From contig JACPGH010000003.1 in NCBI GenBank assembly GCA_016182485.1, positions 62,001 to 126,000 on the forward strand: a DNA stretch of 64,000 bases. Reading direction: 5' to 3'. Position numbers and translations under genes: made by a program. The notes under the pieces are model-generated. The model ran no database searches. It saw only the letters and a program-made list of their open reading frames with translations, and had not been told where the DNA came from. Every line of letters begins with the position of its first letter. Positions within the stretch are counted from its first letter, which is position 1. Source of the stretch: Candidatus Kaiserbacteria bacterium. Its GTDB lineage: Bacteria; Patescibacteria; Paceibacteria; UBA9973; UBA2103. This document shows, in pieces, positions 24,661 through 32,689 of the stretch.

Positions 24661-25602
24661 ATGTATGATCCCTCGAAGCCCTATAAGCGCAAGATACTCC
24701 GATTGAACAAAAGTACCTGGCAAACGCCGTACGTTTCGATACGCGCCGGCACCTACCCGGTCATTACTAAGAAATTCAAAGGTCCGGAAGTCCATCATTC
24801 CGATGGCATCGGAACAAAGGGCGTCTACCACTGGCGCAAAAGAAGTTTCAAGAATGCGGTTATTGACGCGTTTGCAATGAACGCGAACGATATCGCGATG
24901 GCTGGAGCCATACCATACGGGCTCCAAGACCACATTGTCGTGCCAGAGGTGGGGGAGCGGGCTATATTGGAGATTATTCGAGCGCTTACCGCACTGTGCC
25001 GCAAATATAAGGTCGCGATCACGGGCGGCGAGACATCCCATCATGACAATGTGGAGGCGCTTGATATCGGCATCGTTATGGCAAGCTTCCTTCCGAAGCC
25101 GCGAACCAATCGTTTTAAGCGCGGCGACGTTCTGATCGGTTTGGAAAGCTCCGGCCTTCATTCGAACGGCTTTACGAAAGTGCGCGGCCTATTCGGTAAG
25201 AATGAATGGCGCGCTGATTTTATCCGGCCGACTAGCATCTATCTCGATACGATCCGCGGATTTCTCAAGAAATACGAGATACACGGCATGATGCATATCA
25301 CCGGCGGGGCCTTCACGAAGCTCAAGGATTTGCTCAAAGACGCAGATGCCATTATAAGCCACCCGAGCAAACTTCAGCCCCACGCCATATTCCGCGAACT
25401 TTTCGAGCGGGGCGTTTCAGACAAGCAGATGTACACGACCTTTAACTGTGGCATCGGTTTCGTGCTTTCAGTTCCCGAACGCGAAGCGGCAGAGATCATC
25501 ATGAAAACAAGAAATGCGGCCGTGATCGGCAAGATAGTGTCAGGCAACGGCCTTGTTCGGATCCAATCGGCCTTCACGGGCAAGACAGTCATCATCTTGT
25601 GA
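24661..25602 (+). CDS. AIR synthase-like protein (PurM fold)
   Basis: A 313-aa protein with the PurM/PurL/SelD fold: VHHSDGIGTKG corresponds to the conserved DGVGTK ATP-binding strand, and NANDIAMAGAIPYGLQDHI to the next core helix. GGETSHH and ESSGLHSNGF match AIR synthase signatures. PurM closes the imidazole ring in purine synthesis. Its sequence departs from typical PurM, and no other de novo purine gene lies here, so the substrate may differ. I used the ATG at 24661, which sits 7 nt after pyrG. Confidence 0.85.
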   Translation: MYDPSKPYKRKILRLNKSTWQTPYVSIRAGTYPVITKKFKGPEVHHSDGIGTKGVYHWRKRSFKNAVIDAFAMNANDIAMAGAIPYGLQDHIVVPEVGERAILEIIRALTALCRKYKVAITGGETSHHDNVEALDIGIVMASFLPKPRTNRFKRGDVLIGLESSGLHSNGFTKVRGLFGKNEWRADFIRPTSIYLDTIRGFLKKYEIHGMMHITGGAFTKLKDLLKDADAIISHPSKLQPHAIFRELFERGVSDKQMYTTFNCGIGFVLSVPEREAAEIIMKTRNAAVIGKIVSGNGLVRIQSAFTGKTVIIL

Positions 25603-25624
25603 TCGCTTATAATATGATGGACTT

Positions 25625-25974
25625 ATGGCACTCGAAGTAGAGGCAAAGTTCCTCCATATCGATCCGCAAGATATTTCGCAGAAGCTTGAGGCTAGAGGAG
25701 CAGAGTTTCTGGGGGAACAACTTTTCAGCTCGACCACGTTCGATTTTCCCGGTTTTCCGCTCGATAAAAAGGCGGCTTGGATTCGGTTGCGCAAGGAGGG
25801 CGATAGAGTGAAGCTCGCATATAAACAGCGCCTCGCGCGGCTCAAGAGCTGGGAATTGAACCGGCGAACAAGCACATCTGTTCGGCCACGCAAGTGTATG
25901 AGCTCGCCGGCATCCGCGATAAGGATTTTATAAAGATGACGTTCTCCGAGTGGGTTCTGCGCGAACCTTCGTAA
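25625..25974 (+). pseudogene. CYTH-domain protein, internally deleted and frameshifted
   Basis: The first ~80 codons, MALEVEAKFLHIDPQDISQKL..., encode a CYTH (adenylate cyclase class IV/thiamine triphosphatase) N-terminus with the ExExK motif and RLRKEGD. The frame then drifts. In a second frame a plausible CYTH C-terminus (QELGIEPANKHICSATQVYELAG...) runs to the TAA at 25974. About 60 residues of the barrel are missing, so it is probably inactive. TATAAT is present 11 nt before the ATG. An intact CYTH gene lies at 50962. Confidence 0.65.
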
Positions 25975-26395
25975 TCCTCGATACGTTCCTTACGGTGATC
26001 CAGGCGGACATCGCGCCGAAACCGGATTTGTCGATATCGAACGGCTTTACCGATCGCGAATTTTCTAAAAAGACAAGCAGACAGTATTTTTTATTCTTGA
26101 ATCTCTCATAAAAACTCGAAAGACTTCTCCTCTCGAGCCCGTCTGCTTTGCCGTAAATTCTTAATATCTCTTTCACGCGCGCCGGTGTCAAGTCAGCAAA
26201 TTGCAGCACTTTTTTGACCGTGCTTTTGAGAGTGATCGGTTCGCCGGAATTCTTGAAATAAACCGTATCTCCCGCTTTTATCCTATCCCACGGCGCGCAG
26301 CGCATGGCATACCACCTGGATTCTATCTTTTTCTCGCCTGATAGAATTTTTTCAGTAAGCCCCCAGGACTTACGCATGATCGCGATGTGTTTCAT
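25928..26395 (-). CDS. ASCH-domain protein
   Basis: A 155-aa protein with the ASCH core: KKIESRWYAMRCAPWDRIKAGDTVYFKNSGEPI, a PUA-like barrel with the conserved ESR and GD-x-VYF features. ASCH proteins bind RNA or modified nucleosides, and some are ribonucleases or amidohydrolases of N4-acetylcytidine. The C-terminus (ITKVRAEPTRRTSSL) runs antisense over the decayed CYTH gene by 47 nt and may be extended beyond the original domain. An ATG one codon upstream (26398) is equally possible. Confidence 0.75.
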   Translation of the reverse strand: MKHIAIMRKSWGLTEKILSGEKKIESRWYAMRCAPWDRIKAGDTVYFKNSGEPITLKSTVKKVLQFADLTPARVKEILRIYGKADGLERRSLSSFYERFKNKKYCLLVFLENSRSVKPFDIDKSGFGAMSAWITVRNVSRITKVRAEPTRRTSSL

Positions 26396-26434
26396 CATCC
26401 CTTATGATAATCTGCTTTTATAGGCGAACATACC

Positions 26435-26980
26435 ATGGAGAAATTCAGACGAGAGTCATATATGGGGAAAAATATTGAGCCGCTCGGCGAAGGGAGGGAA
26501 AAGGAAGTGTTCGTCTCGCCGAACGATCCCGACAAGGTCGTGGGGATCATGAAAGAATCCGCAGAAAGCGCGGAAGAGGCGAAAGCGGAGTTTTATCTGA
26601 CCAAGATATTGCATCTCCTGCATCCTGAGCTGGTGCCCGATATATCCGCACGAACGACGGAACCGAACGCCGTCGAGCGGGAGCGCGTGTTCGGAGGCGA
26701 GAGCACATTCAGGCAAAATGACGCCGTGAAAGACGGGCTCTTTGCGCTCGGCGTAAAGCTCGACAGTAAGCCAAGCAACTATATCGCCGAAGCGGATAAG
26801 CCGGCGCGTTACGTGGATACCGTTAAAACCTGGCTTAGGAACGGGGAGCGCAATTACGACCCGGATAAGATCAGAGAAGCTGTCGCCGCGCTTCCCGAGC
26901 CGGATAGGGCGGGCGCGCTCGCATATCTGGCAAGGCTCGAGGCCCTGCACGCCGCGCGATTTCCTGCGGATACAGTATGA
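26435..26980 (+). CDS. Hypothetical protein with kinase N-lobe-like start
   Basis: A 181-aa protein of no family I can name. Residues 15-60 read PLGEGREKEVFVSPNDPDKVVGIMKE...FYLTKILHLLHPELVP, resembling a protein-kinase N-lobe: a glycine-rich loop, a strand ending in Lys and a helix with Glu. No HRD or DFG motif follows; the remainder is helical and acidic. It could be a truncated kinase-like fold or pseudokinase. No TM segment or signal peptide. A 13-bp inverted repeat element follows the stop. Confidence 0.6.
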   Translation: MEKFRRESYMGKNIEPLGEGREKEVFVSPNDPDKVVGIMKESAESAEEAKAEFYLTKILHLLHPELVPDISARTTEPNAVERERVFGGESTFRQNDAVKDGLFALGVKLDSKPSNYIAEADKPARYVDTVKTWLRNGERNYDPDKIREAVAALPEPDRAGALAYLARLEALHAARFPADTV

Positions 26981-27016
26981 AAAACGGAAAAAAGAAAAGC
27001 GGATATGTTGCACAGA

Positions 27017-27058
27017 CATATCAAAGATAATAGACGACCGTCGCGTATCTTTGATATG
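27017..27058. repeat. Inverted repeat element, copy 1
   Basis: CATATCAAAGATA (27017-27029) and its exact complement (27046-27058) flank 16 nt. GTTGCACA precedes the left arm. A related element with the same arm and the same GTTGCACA lies at 61762-61808. Confidence 0.7.
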
Positions 27059-27101
27059 CAGTTTCCGGAAGTGGGGACTTAAAATATCCGTAAATTTGAA
27101 C

Positions 27102-27124
27102 CGCCCGCGCCGGAGGCGCGGGCG
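27102..27124 (-). terminator. GC-rich hairpin downstream of the 27139-27573 gene
   Basis: CGCCCGCGCC/GGCGCGGGCG with a GGA loop; on the minus strand it is followed by GTTCAAATTT. A moderate terminator. Confidence 0.55.
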
Positions 27125-27138
27125 AGTGAATCGGCCGG

Positions 27139-27573
27139 TCAGATCTTGTGCGGGCCGCCGAACGGCTGCGGCTGGTAATGCATCCCGAGCAACGGCAGAA
27201 GCACTTGCCGCCACTGGTCGATCGTGCCGTTCACGCCGTTGATCTCGAGCTTGTCCGTCGGCCGTCCGGTCGGGTCCGCGTCGGGTCGGATCTCGAGCTT
27301 CGCGATGCAGCAGCCGCATCTGATGGTGATGCGCGGCGCGACGATACGACGCTGGCCTGTACGACGCGCCTTACGCCGCGTTACGCGCAACGCGGGTGCG
27401 TCGCTCAGGTGGTGGTCTTGGATCTTCTCGACCCGCGGCTGCTTCTGACGCGCGGCCTTCTCATTGATCTCGTGTGCCCACTCAGACGCCCGGCGCACGA
27501 TCTCTTCTCGAGACGGCTCCGGCAGCGGTCCCATTACAAACGGGTTGCAGGGCATATTGTGGCCTTTTTTCAA
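27139..27573 (-). CDS. Hypothetical protein, TTG start
   Basis: A 144-aa protein with no recognised domain. Visible features are a helical N-terminal third (SREEIVRRASEWAHEINEKAARQK), a basic middle (RKARRTGQRR) and RCGCCIAKLEI with three Cys that might bind metal. I chose the TTG at 27573 because AGGAGG lies 7 nt before it; the first ATG in frame is six codons on. The promoter region has TTGCCG-17-TATGTT and an ACATACT/AGTATGT inverted repeat. Unlike neighbours it uses a strong Shine-Dalgarno sequence. Confidence 0.6.
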   Translation of the reverse strand: MKKGHNMPCNPFVMGPLPEPSREEIVRRASEWAHEINEKAARQKQPRVEKIQDHHLSDAPALRVTRRKARRTGQRRIVAPRITIRCGCCIAKLEIRPDADPTGRPTDKLEINGVNGTIDQWRQVLLPLLGMHYQPQPFGGPHKI

Positions 27574-27664
27574 CTTGAAACCTCCTTTCAGGATGACTTC
27601 TGGCCGCAACATACTACAGTATGTGGCTGGCGGCAACGTCCTGACAGCTTGCTATACTTTACCT

Positions 27665-28732
27665 ATGCAGAGCGAACGGCTCCGGCCCTACTTCTTTCTC
27701 TCCCTACTTATCGGAGCGATTGCCTTGACCGCTCTCATATTCAGGCCGTTTCTCGAGCCTTTAGCGCTCGCGGCGGTTTTTGCCGTCGTTTTGCGGGAGC
27801 CCTGCAAAAGAATTTCCAAGCTGCTCGGCGATTGGCCGAGCGTTGCCGCGCTCATTACGGTAGTAGCGAGCGTCCTCGTCATCCTTCTGCCGCTCGCGCT
27901 CATCGGCGCGCTCGTTGCCAACGAGGCGCGCGATCTGTTCGTCTCGCTTGAGTCGCAGAGCGGGAGAAACGCCATCGCCGAGTTCTTTCTCCGGCTGAAT
28001 GCGACTTATGGCGATCTCGTGCCAGGATTCGAGGACTTCTCTCGCACTGTGTCCGCGAATATCGATACGTACGCGAGAACGGCGCTCGAGTGGCTCGTGG
28101 AGCATGCGGGAGCGATATTCTCGGGAATTTCCGGATTCCTCCTTTCGCTCTTTATCTTCTTTATCGCGCTGTACTATCTTCTTAGAGACGGAACGCGGGT
28201 GCGCGAAGCTCTCGTCAAACTTTCGCCGCTCACGGACAGCGAGGACGAAGCGATCCTCGAGCATCTCTCTCGCGCGGTCAATTCGGTCGTCAAAGGCAGT
28301 TTGATGATAGCGCTTATTCAGGGCGCGCTCGCCGGGGTCGGTTTCGCTCTTTTCGGCGTGCCGCACGCCGCGCTTTGGGGGACAGTGACGGCGGTCGCCG
28401 CGCTTGTTCCCGGCATAGGGACCGCTCTCGTCTTCTTGCCCGCCGTCGCCTTCCTTTTCATTACCGGTTCGACCATTCCTGCGGTCGGACTGCTTGTCTG
28501 GGGGACGTTCGCAGTCGGACTTATTGATAACCTGCTCGGCCCGAGGCTCATCGGGCGAGGGATGCGGCTGCACCCGCTCCTCATCCTGCTCGCGGTCCTG
28601 GGCGGCATACTTTTCTTCGGCCCGGTCGGCGTCTTGCTCGGCCCTCTGTCGCTCAGCCTTCTTTTCGCTCTTCTCACTATCTATGCCGGCGATTCGAAGG
28701 AGGATTCCGGATCCGTTTCGAATAGCGGTTGA
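27665..28732 (+). CDS. AI-2E family transporter (PerM/YdiK-like permease)
   Basis: A 355-aa membrane protein with about eight TM helices. The C-terminal half shows the family signature: ALIQGALAGVGFALFGVPHAALWG, LVPGIGTALVFLP and LIDNLLGPRLIGRGMRLHPLLILLAVLGG. Family members export AI-2, Na+/H+ or other small solutes, so the substrate cannot be assigned. TATACT (27653-27658) lies 6 nt before the ATG, so longer in-frame starts are rejected. Confidence 0.9.
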   Translation: MQSERLRPYFFLSLLIGAIALTALIFRPFLEPLALAAVFAVVLREPCKRISKLLGDWPSVAALITVVASVLVILLPLALIGALVANEARDLFVSLESQSGRNAIAEFFLRLNATYGDLVPGFEDFSRTVSANIDTYARTALEWLVEHAGAIFSGISGFLLSLFIFFIALYYLLRDGTRVREALVKLSPLTDSEDEAILEHLSRAVNSVVKGSLMIALIQGALAGVGFALFGVPHAALWGTVTAVAALVPGIGTALVFLPAVAFLFITGSTIPAVGLLVWGTFAVGLIDNLLGPRLIGRGMRLHPLLILLAVLGGILFFGPVGVLLGPLSLSLLFALLTIYAGDSKEDSGSVSNSG

Positions 28733-28791
28733 TTGCGCGCTTGTCGGCTGTTTCAAGCGATATACTGAAGTAATAACAGCGCTATTATTAT

Positions 28792-29013
28792 ATGGACAAA
28801 AAATCACTGCTCATCCTAGCCGCCGCGCTCGTGCTAGTGCTGGTCGTCGCGGGCGCCTGGTATTTCTTCAGAACGCCGGAGACGCCGCCAGAGACGGCGG
28901 CGACACCGCCAGTTCAGTATGGAACGGAAAACCCGCTTGAGAAGGCGCCGGACGTGAGCCCGACCGCCAAGACGAATCCTTTTACCAAAGTGAAGACTAA
29001 TCCGTTCGAATAA
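28792..29013 (+). CDS. Small single-TM secreted or anchored protein
   Basis: A 73-aa protein: residues 5-26 (LLILAAALVLVLVVAGAWYFF) form an N-terminal membrane anchor, followed by a Pro/Thr-rich extracellular tail ending in repeated TNPF motifs. No family recognised. It lies 9 nt before the large Cys-repeat secreted protein and is probably co-expressed with it. TATACT and TATTAT boxes precede the ATG. Confidence 0.7.
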   Translation: MDKKSLLILAAALVLVLVVAGAWYFFRTPETPPETAATPPVQYGTENPLEKAPDVSPTAKTNPFTKVKTNPFE

Positions 29014-29022
29014 TCCTCCGCC

Positions 29023-30672
29023 ATGACTACCAAATATCTGAATACCGCGCTGGTTCTCGGCGCTTTCGTGTTCGCGCTTTCCGGGCTTGCCGCAAGAGCG
29101 CAGGTCAACGAAGCTGCCATTCAGTTTCCCGTCGCGGAGCTCGGCGGTTGCGGCAGCAAGGAGGAATGCAAGACCTATTGCGACGAGCCGGCGAACATGG
29201 AAGCCTGCATCGCGTTCGCCGAGAAGAATAATCTGATGCCGCAAGAGGAGGTCCAGATGGCCAAAAAATTCATCGCCGCGGGCGCGAAGGGGCCGGGCGG
29301 CTGTACGGGCAAGGATTCCTGCGAATCGTATTGCAACGATACGAGCCACATCGACGCCTGCATCTCTTTTGCAGAAGAAGCGGGCATGATGGCTCCGGAC
29401 GAGCTCGCCGAGGCGAAGAAGGTGCAGGCCGCGATCAGGAACGGAGTCACGCCGCCGCCCTGCGGCGGGAAGAAAGCCTGCGATTCGTACTGCAGGGAGC
29501 CTCAGAACATGCCGGTGTGCATCACATTCGCCAAACAGGCGGGGCTCATGAGCGAGGAAGAGGCCGCGAACGCGGATAAAATGCTTGTGGCGATAAAGAA
29601 CGGGGCGAAGCCGCCCGCCTGCGGCGGCAAAGAAGAGTGCGACGCGTACTGCTCTCAAGAAGAAAACTTCAATGAGTGCGTGGAGTTCGGCAGAGCGGCG
29701 GGCTTCATGTCTGAAAAAGATTACGAGATGGCCAAGAAAACGGGCGGGAAGGGACCGGGCGGCTGTCGCAGAGAAGAATGCGAGACTTTTTGTGAGAATC
29801 CGGAAAATCAAGAAATCTGCTTCAGCTTCGCCAAAGAGCACGGGCTCATATCAGAGGAAGATATGAAGAGAATGGAAGAGGGAGACAAAGGATTTCGCGA
29901 GAGCATTTCTAACGCGCCGCCCGAGGTAGCCGCGTGTCTTAAAGAAAAGCTCGGAGAAGAAAAGGCATCGCAGATCATGAGCGGCTCGGTGCGGCCGTCG
30001 CAGGAGATCGGCGAAACGATGAAAGCCTGCTTCGAACAAGTCATGAGCCAGCGACCGCAAGGCGAGCAGGGGATGCAAAGAGGCCCCGAGGGGCAGATGC
30101 CGCCGCAAGGATCCGGCGAAGACAGACCAATGCCGCCCGAAGGTTATCAGGGACAAATGCCTCCGGAGGGATACCGAGGCCAAATGCCGCCCGAGGGGTA
30201 TCAGAGACCTCCGGAAGGCACAATGCCCCCCGAAGGGTATCGGCCGCCGGAAGGAATGACTGGGCCGATGCCGTACGATGGCCAGCGTCCGCCGGAAGGC
30301 TATCAAGGCCAAATGCCGCCAGAGGGATACCAAGGTCAAATGCCGCCAGAGGGCTACCAGATGCCTCCGCAAGAGGGTACGATGCCTCCGCCGACAACTG
30401 AATCCAGCTCGTCTGGCGGCGGCGAATCAAGTGGCGCGACAGCTCCCGCGCTTCCGGCCTCCGAGGCCGGAACCCCGACCGATAGCGGAGGGGCCGCACC
30501 TGCGCCGGCACTTCCGGCCTCCGAGGCCGGAACCCCGACCGATAGCGGAGGGGCTGCTCCGGCCCCCGCCCCGACCGATAGCGGAGGGGCCGCCCCAGAA
30601 ACAAGCCTCCTCTCGCCGAGCTCTCTCATGGCCGCGGCCATCAACTTCTTCCGCCCCCTTTTCGTGAGATAA
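29023..30672 (+). CDS. Secreted Cys-repeat and Pro-rich repeat protein
   Basis: A 549-aa protein with a signal peptide (residues 5-26, TALVLGAFVFALSGLAARA). Five ~45-residue repeats follow, each built as C-x4/5-C-x3-C-x6/7-C then FA...LM, for example CGSKEECKTYCDEPANMEAC. Each probably forms two disulfides. After about residue 340 come roughly ten MPPEGYQGQ-like repeats, then LPASEAGTPTDSGGAAPAP repeats and a short hydrophobic C-terminus (MAAAINFFRPLF). It is likely an extracellular surface or attachment protein. The DNA repeats in the C-terminal part are near identical and so could vary in number. Confidence 0.82.
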   Translation: MTTKYLNTALVLGAFVFALSGLAARAQVNEAAIQFPVAELGGCGSKEECKTYCDEPANMEACIAFAEKNNLMPQEEVQMAKKFIAAGAKGPGGCTGKDSCESYCNDTSHIDACISFAEEAGMMAPDELAEAKKVQAAIRNGVTPPPCGGKKACDSYCREPQNMPVCITFAKQAGLMSEEEAANADKMLVAIKNGAKPPACGGKEECDAYCSQEENFNECVEFGRAAGFMSEKDYEMAKKTGGKGPGGCRREECETFCENPENQEICFSFAKEHGLISEEDMKRMEEGDKGFRESISNAPPEVAACLKEKLGEEKASQIMSGSVRPSQEIGETMKACFEQVMSQRPQGEQGMQRGPEGQMPPQGSGEDRPMPPEGYQGQMPPEGYRGQMPPEGYQRPPEGTMPPEGYRPPEGMTGPMPYDGQRPPEGYQGQMPPEGYQGQMPPEGYQMPPQEGTMPPPTTESSSSGGGESSGATAPALPASEAGTPTDSGGAAPAPALPASEAGTPTDSGGAAPAPAPTDSGGAAPETSLLSPSSLMAAAINFFRPLFVR

Positions 30673-30725
30673 ATCGAGCGCTCCGGCATTGAATTAACGC
30701 GCCCGATGGCGTATTCTCTGCCTAT

Positions 30726-30796
30726 TGCCGGCTCGTCTAAAGGTAGGACACATTCCTCTGGAGAATGTTATTGGGGTTCGAATCCCTGGCCGGCAG
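30726..30796 (+). tRNA. tRNA-Gln (CTG)
   Basis: Acceptor arms TGCCGGC/GCCGGCA, discriminator G, anticodon stem CATTC/GAATG with loop CTCTGGA (CTG), T-arm GGGGTTCGAATCCCT. A 5' U, as in many bacterial tRNA-Gln. CCA is not encoded. A tandem repeat array starts 5 nt downstream. Confidence 0.88.
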
Positions 30797-30800
30797 CAAG

Positions 30801-31003
30801 GAGCGAAGCGACGCAGTCCTGAGGAGTCTTCGACGAAGGGCATAGTGAGCGAAGCGACGCAGTCCTGAGGAGTCTTCGACGAAGGGCATAGTGAGCGAAG
30901 CGGACGAAGGGCATAGTGAGCGAAGCGACGCAGTCCTGAGGAGTCTTCGACGAAGGGCATAGTGAGCGAAGCGACGCAGTCCTGAGGAGTCTTCGACGAA
31001 GGG
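30801..31003 (+). repeat. Tandem 46-bp repeat array
   Basis: Four essentially identical units (30801-30846, 30847-30892, 30918-30963, 30964-31003 lacking its last 6 bp) plus one with a 21-bp internal deletion (30893-30917). Each starts GAGCGAAGCGACGCAGTCCT and contains the palindrome CTTCGACGAAG. It begins just after tRNA-Gln. It has no spacers, so it is not a CRISPR array. Confidence 0.9.
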
Positions 31004-31045
31004 CGAGTCTGAGCGTAGGTTAGAATAACCGAAGCCAAAGGGCGT

Positions 31046-31288
31046 ATGTATTTTGTCTATATCCTTGAATGCAAGAATGGTTCGTTGTACACGGGAATAA
31101 CTACCGATGTCGCGAGGCGTTTTAAAGAGCATTCCTCGGGCAGCGGCGGGCACTACACTAAATCACAGGAAGTCTCGCAGATAATCTACACCGAACAGCA
31201 TCCGGATCGATCTTCAGCTTTAAAACGCGAAGCACAAATCAAGGGCTGGCGCCGCGAAAAGAAGCTGGCTCTGATAAAATCTAGCTAA
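31046..31288 (+). CDS. GIY-YIG endonuclease-domain protein (UPF0213-like)
   Basis: An 80-aa single-domain protein: YFVYILECKNGSLYTGITTDVARRF contains the GIY-YIG-like strands (YVYIL...LYTGIT) and the catalytic Arg; EHSSGSGGHYTK and the Glu in LKREAQIKGW complete the site. This YhbQ-type family is widespread, with poorly known DNA repair-related roles. It starts right after the tandem repeat array, and a MazG-like gene follows by 6 nt. Confidence 0.92.
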   Translation: MYFVYILECKNGSLYTGITTDVARRFKEHSSGSGGHYTKSQEVSQIIYTEQHPDRSSALKREAQIKGWRREKKLALIKSS

Positions 31289-31294
31289 AAAGCC

Positions 31295-31612
31295 ATGAAC
31301 GATATACAGGAATTGACGAAGAAATGCAGGCAGGTAATGGACAAATATCAGATAGATTTTCCCGATGTAAAAATTGATCGAGATTACTTGCCATTCAAAA
31401 TAGCAGAGGAGTTTGGAGAGCTGACGCAAACGTATCTAATGCTCACCGATCGCGGACGGCAGAAGGGCAAGTCCAAAGAACAAATACAAGAAATGATGCG
31501 GGATGAATTCGCGGACATGTTCGCATATCTTCTGCTTTTTGCGGAGGATGAAGGAATCGATCCGGCAGAAGCGCTGGAAAAGAAGTGGTTTAAATATATC
31601 GAGAAAGCGTGA
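31295..31612 (+). CDS. MazG-like nucleotide pyrophosphohydrolase
   Basis: A 105-aa all-alpha NTP pyrophosphatase. The metal-binding residues appear as AEEFGELTQ (ExxE) and RDEFADMFAYL (ExxD). The family hydrolyses NTPs or dNTPs to monophosphates in nucleotide-pool cleaning. It follows the GIY-YIG gene by 6 nt, suggesting an operon with it and perhaps with the downstream GNAT gene. Confidence 0.87.
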   Translation: MNDIQELTKKCRQVMDKYQIDFPDVKIDRDYLPFKIAEEFGELTQTYLMLTDRGRQKGKSKEQIQEMMRDEFADMFAYLLLFAEDEGIDPAEALEKKWFKYIEKA

Positions 31613-31666
31613 TTCATATGAATGAAGTTATCGTAGTGAACGAAAAAGACGAGGTCACAATAAACT

Positions 31667-32281
31667 ATGGAAAATATACTAATTAGGACAGAAACCCCAC
31701 GAGAATACCGGGAAACGGAAAACGTGGTGCGGGAGGCCTTCTGGGATGTATACAAGCCCGGCTGTGATGAGCATTTGATCATTCATAAGCTCAGGCAATC
31801 TCCCGATTTTATTGCGGAGCTGGACTTTGTCGCTTGCGACGGAGACGACATTGTAGGAGTGGCGATCTGTCCGAAGGCGAAGATAATAAGCGACCAGGGT
31901 CAGGAATTCACTGTCTTGTCCATGCTCGTCGGCGTACTGCCATCCCATCAGAAGAAGGGAATCGGCTCAATGCTTATTAACCGGGTCATAGAAGCGGCGC
32001 GGTCTCTGGGACACAAGGGAATCGTCATATTCGGCGACCCGAAGTACTATCCGCGGTTCGGATTCAGGAACGCGATGGACTACGGCATACAGACCTCCGA
32101 CGGGCAAAACCTCGATCCGTTCATGGCTTTGGAGCTTGGAGAAAACAGTTTGGACGGCATCCGGGGCAGATTCCACGAGGCTCCAGCCTTCCAGCCGATA
32201 CGCGATAGCGCCGAGCTCGCGGCGTTCGACATGCAGTTTCCGCCTAAAGAAAAGCACGTTACCGATACGCAATTGAAATAG
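31667..32281 (+). CDS. GNAT family N-acetyltransferase
   Basis: A 204-aa protein. Acetyl-CoA binding is marked by VLPSHQKKGIGSMLINRVIEAA (motif A, Q/RxxGxG), followed by FGDPKYYPRFGF, the motif of the YhbS-like subgroup. The substrate is unknown. An upstream 22-codon frame (31618-31686) overlaps its start and is probably untranslated. It converges on the toxin-like gene at 32291. Confidence 0.92.
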   Translation: MENILIRTETPREYRETENVVREAFWDVYKPGCDEHLIIHKLRQSPDFIAELDFVACDGDDIVGVAICPKAKIISDQGQEFTVLSMLVGVLPSHQKKGIGSMLINRVIEAARSLGHKGIVIFGDPKYYPRFGFRNAMDYGIQTSDGQNLDPFMALELGENSLDGIRGRFHEAPAFQPIRDSAELAAFDMQFPPKEKHVTDTQLK

Positions 32282-32290
32282 TCAACTAGG

Positions 32291-32689
32291 TCAACAATAC
32301 AGCGAATAATCCGGGTAGTTATCCCGGACTTCGCCTTTCCACCAATCGGTCTCCCGTGAACCGCTCACATCTCCTTTGCCGTAGACGAGCAGGACACGCA
32401 CGAGTTTCTTGTCCTTATGGACCGCGATGATGCACCGATTGCCGGAGCCGTGCCGGGATTCTTTCGTGCCGGCGACGCGGAACTCGGTCTTGCAAATCAA
32501 AATATTTTTTCTGTCCACGATCGTCTCGACGTAGTTATTGATGCCGATAAGCGTTTCGATGCGTTTCAGCTCCTCCTCTACAGCGCGCCAGGTAATGTCC
32601 CACGCTCCTTTATATTTCTTACGGAAAGAGGAGATGAAATGGCGCTCGGCATATTTGGACACCTCGACGCCATAAGGGTCAGTAGACAT
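32291..32689 (-). CDS. Putative toxin paired with a Panacea antitoxin
   Basis: A 132-aa protein of no family I can name. A helical N-terminal half is followed by beta-strand-rich sequence (KTEFRVAG...NRCIIAVHKDKKLVRVLLVYGKGDV), the order seen in RelE/ParE-fold toxins. Its start overlaps the end of the HTH-Panacea gene by 11 nt. In known Panacea systems the antitoxin adjoins very diverse toxins, so gene order is the main evidence for toxicity. Confidence 0.65.
   Translation of the reverse strand: MSTDPYGVEVSKYAERHFISSFRKKYKGAWDITWRAVEEELKRIETLIGINNYVETIVDRKNILICKTEFRVAGTKESRHGSGNRCIIAVHKDKKLVRVLLVYGKGDVSGSRETDWWKGEVRDNYPDYSLYC

Noticed and set aside
27148..27951. Long Arg-rich plus-strand frame
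   Set aside because: Arg/Leu-rich shadow of the minus-strand gene with an SD (27139-27573) and of the AI-2E permease gene.
27761..28807. 348-codon minus-strand frame
   Set aside because: Highly charged Arg/Glu-rich shadow of the permease gene in a GC-rich region, with no promoter or family match.
28834..29841. 335-codon minus-strand frame
   Set aside because: Antisense shadow of the Cys-repeat protein, whose repeats and signal peptide are clearly coding on the plus strand.
30801..31003. Possible CRISPR array
   Set aside because: The units are contiguous with no unique spacers, and there are no cas genes nearby.
31618..31686. 22-codon ORF MNEVIVVNEKDEV...
   Set aside because: Resembles only the first residues of some Nudix proteins, overlaps the GNAT start, and has no support as a gene.
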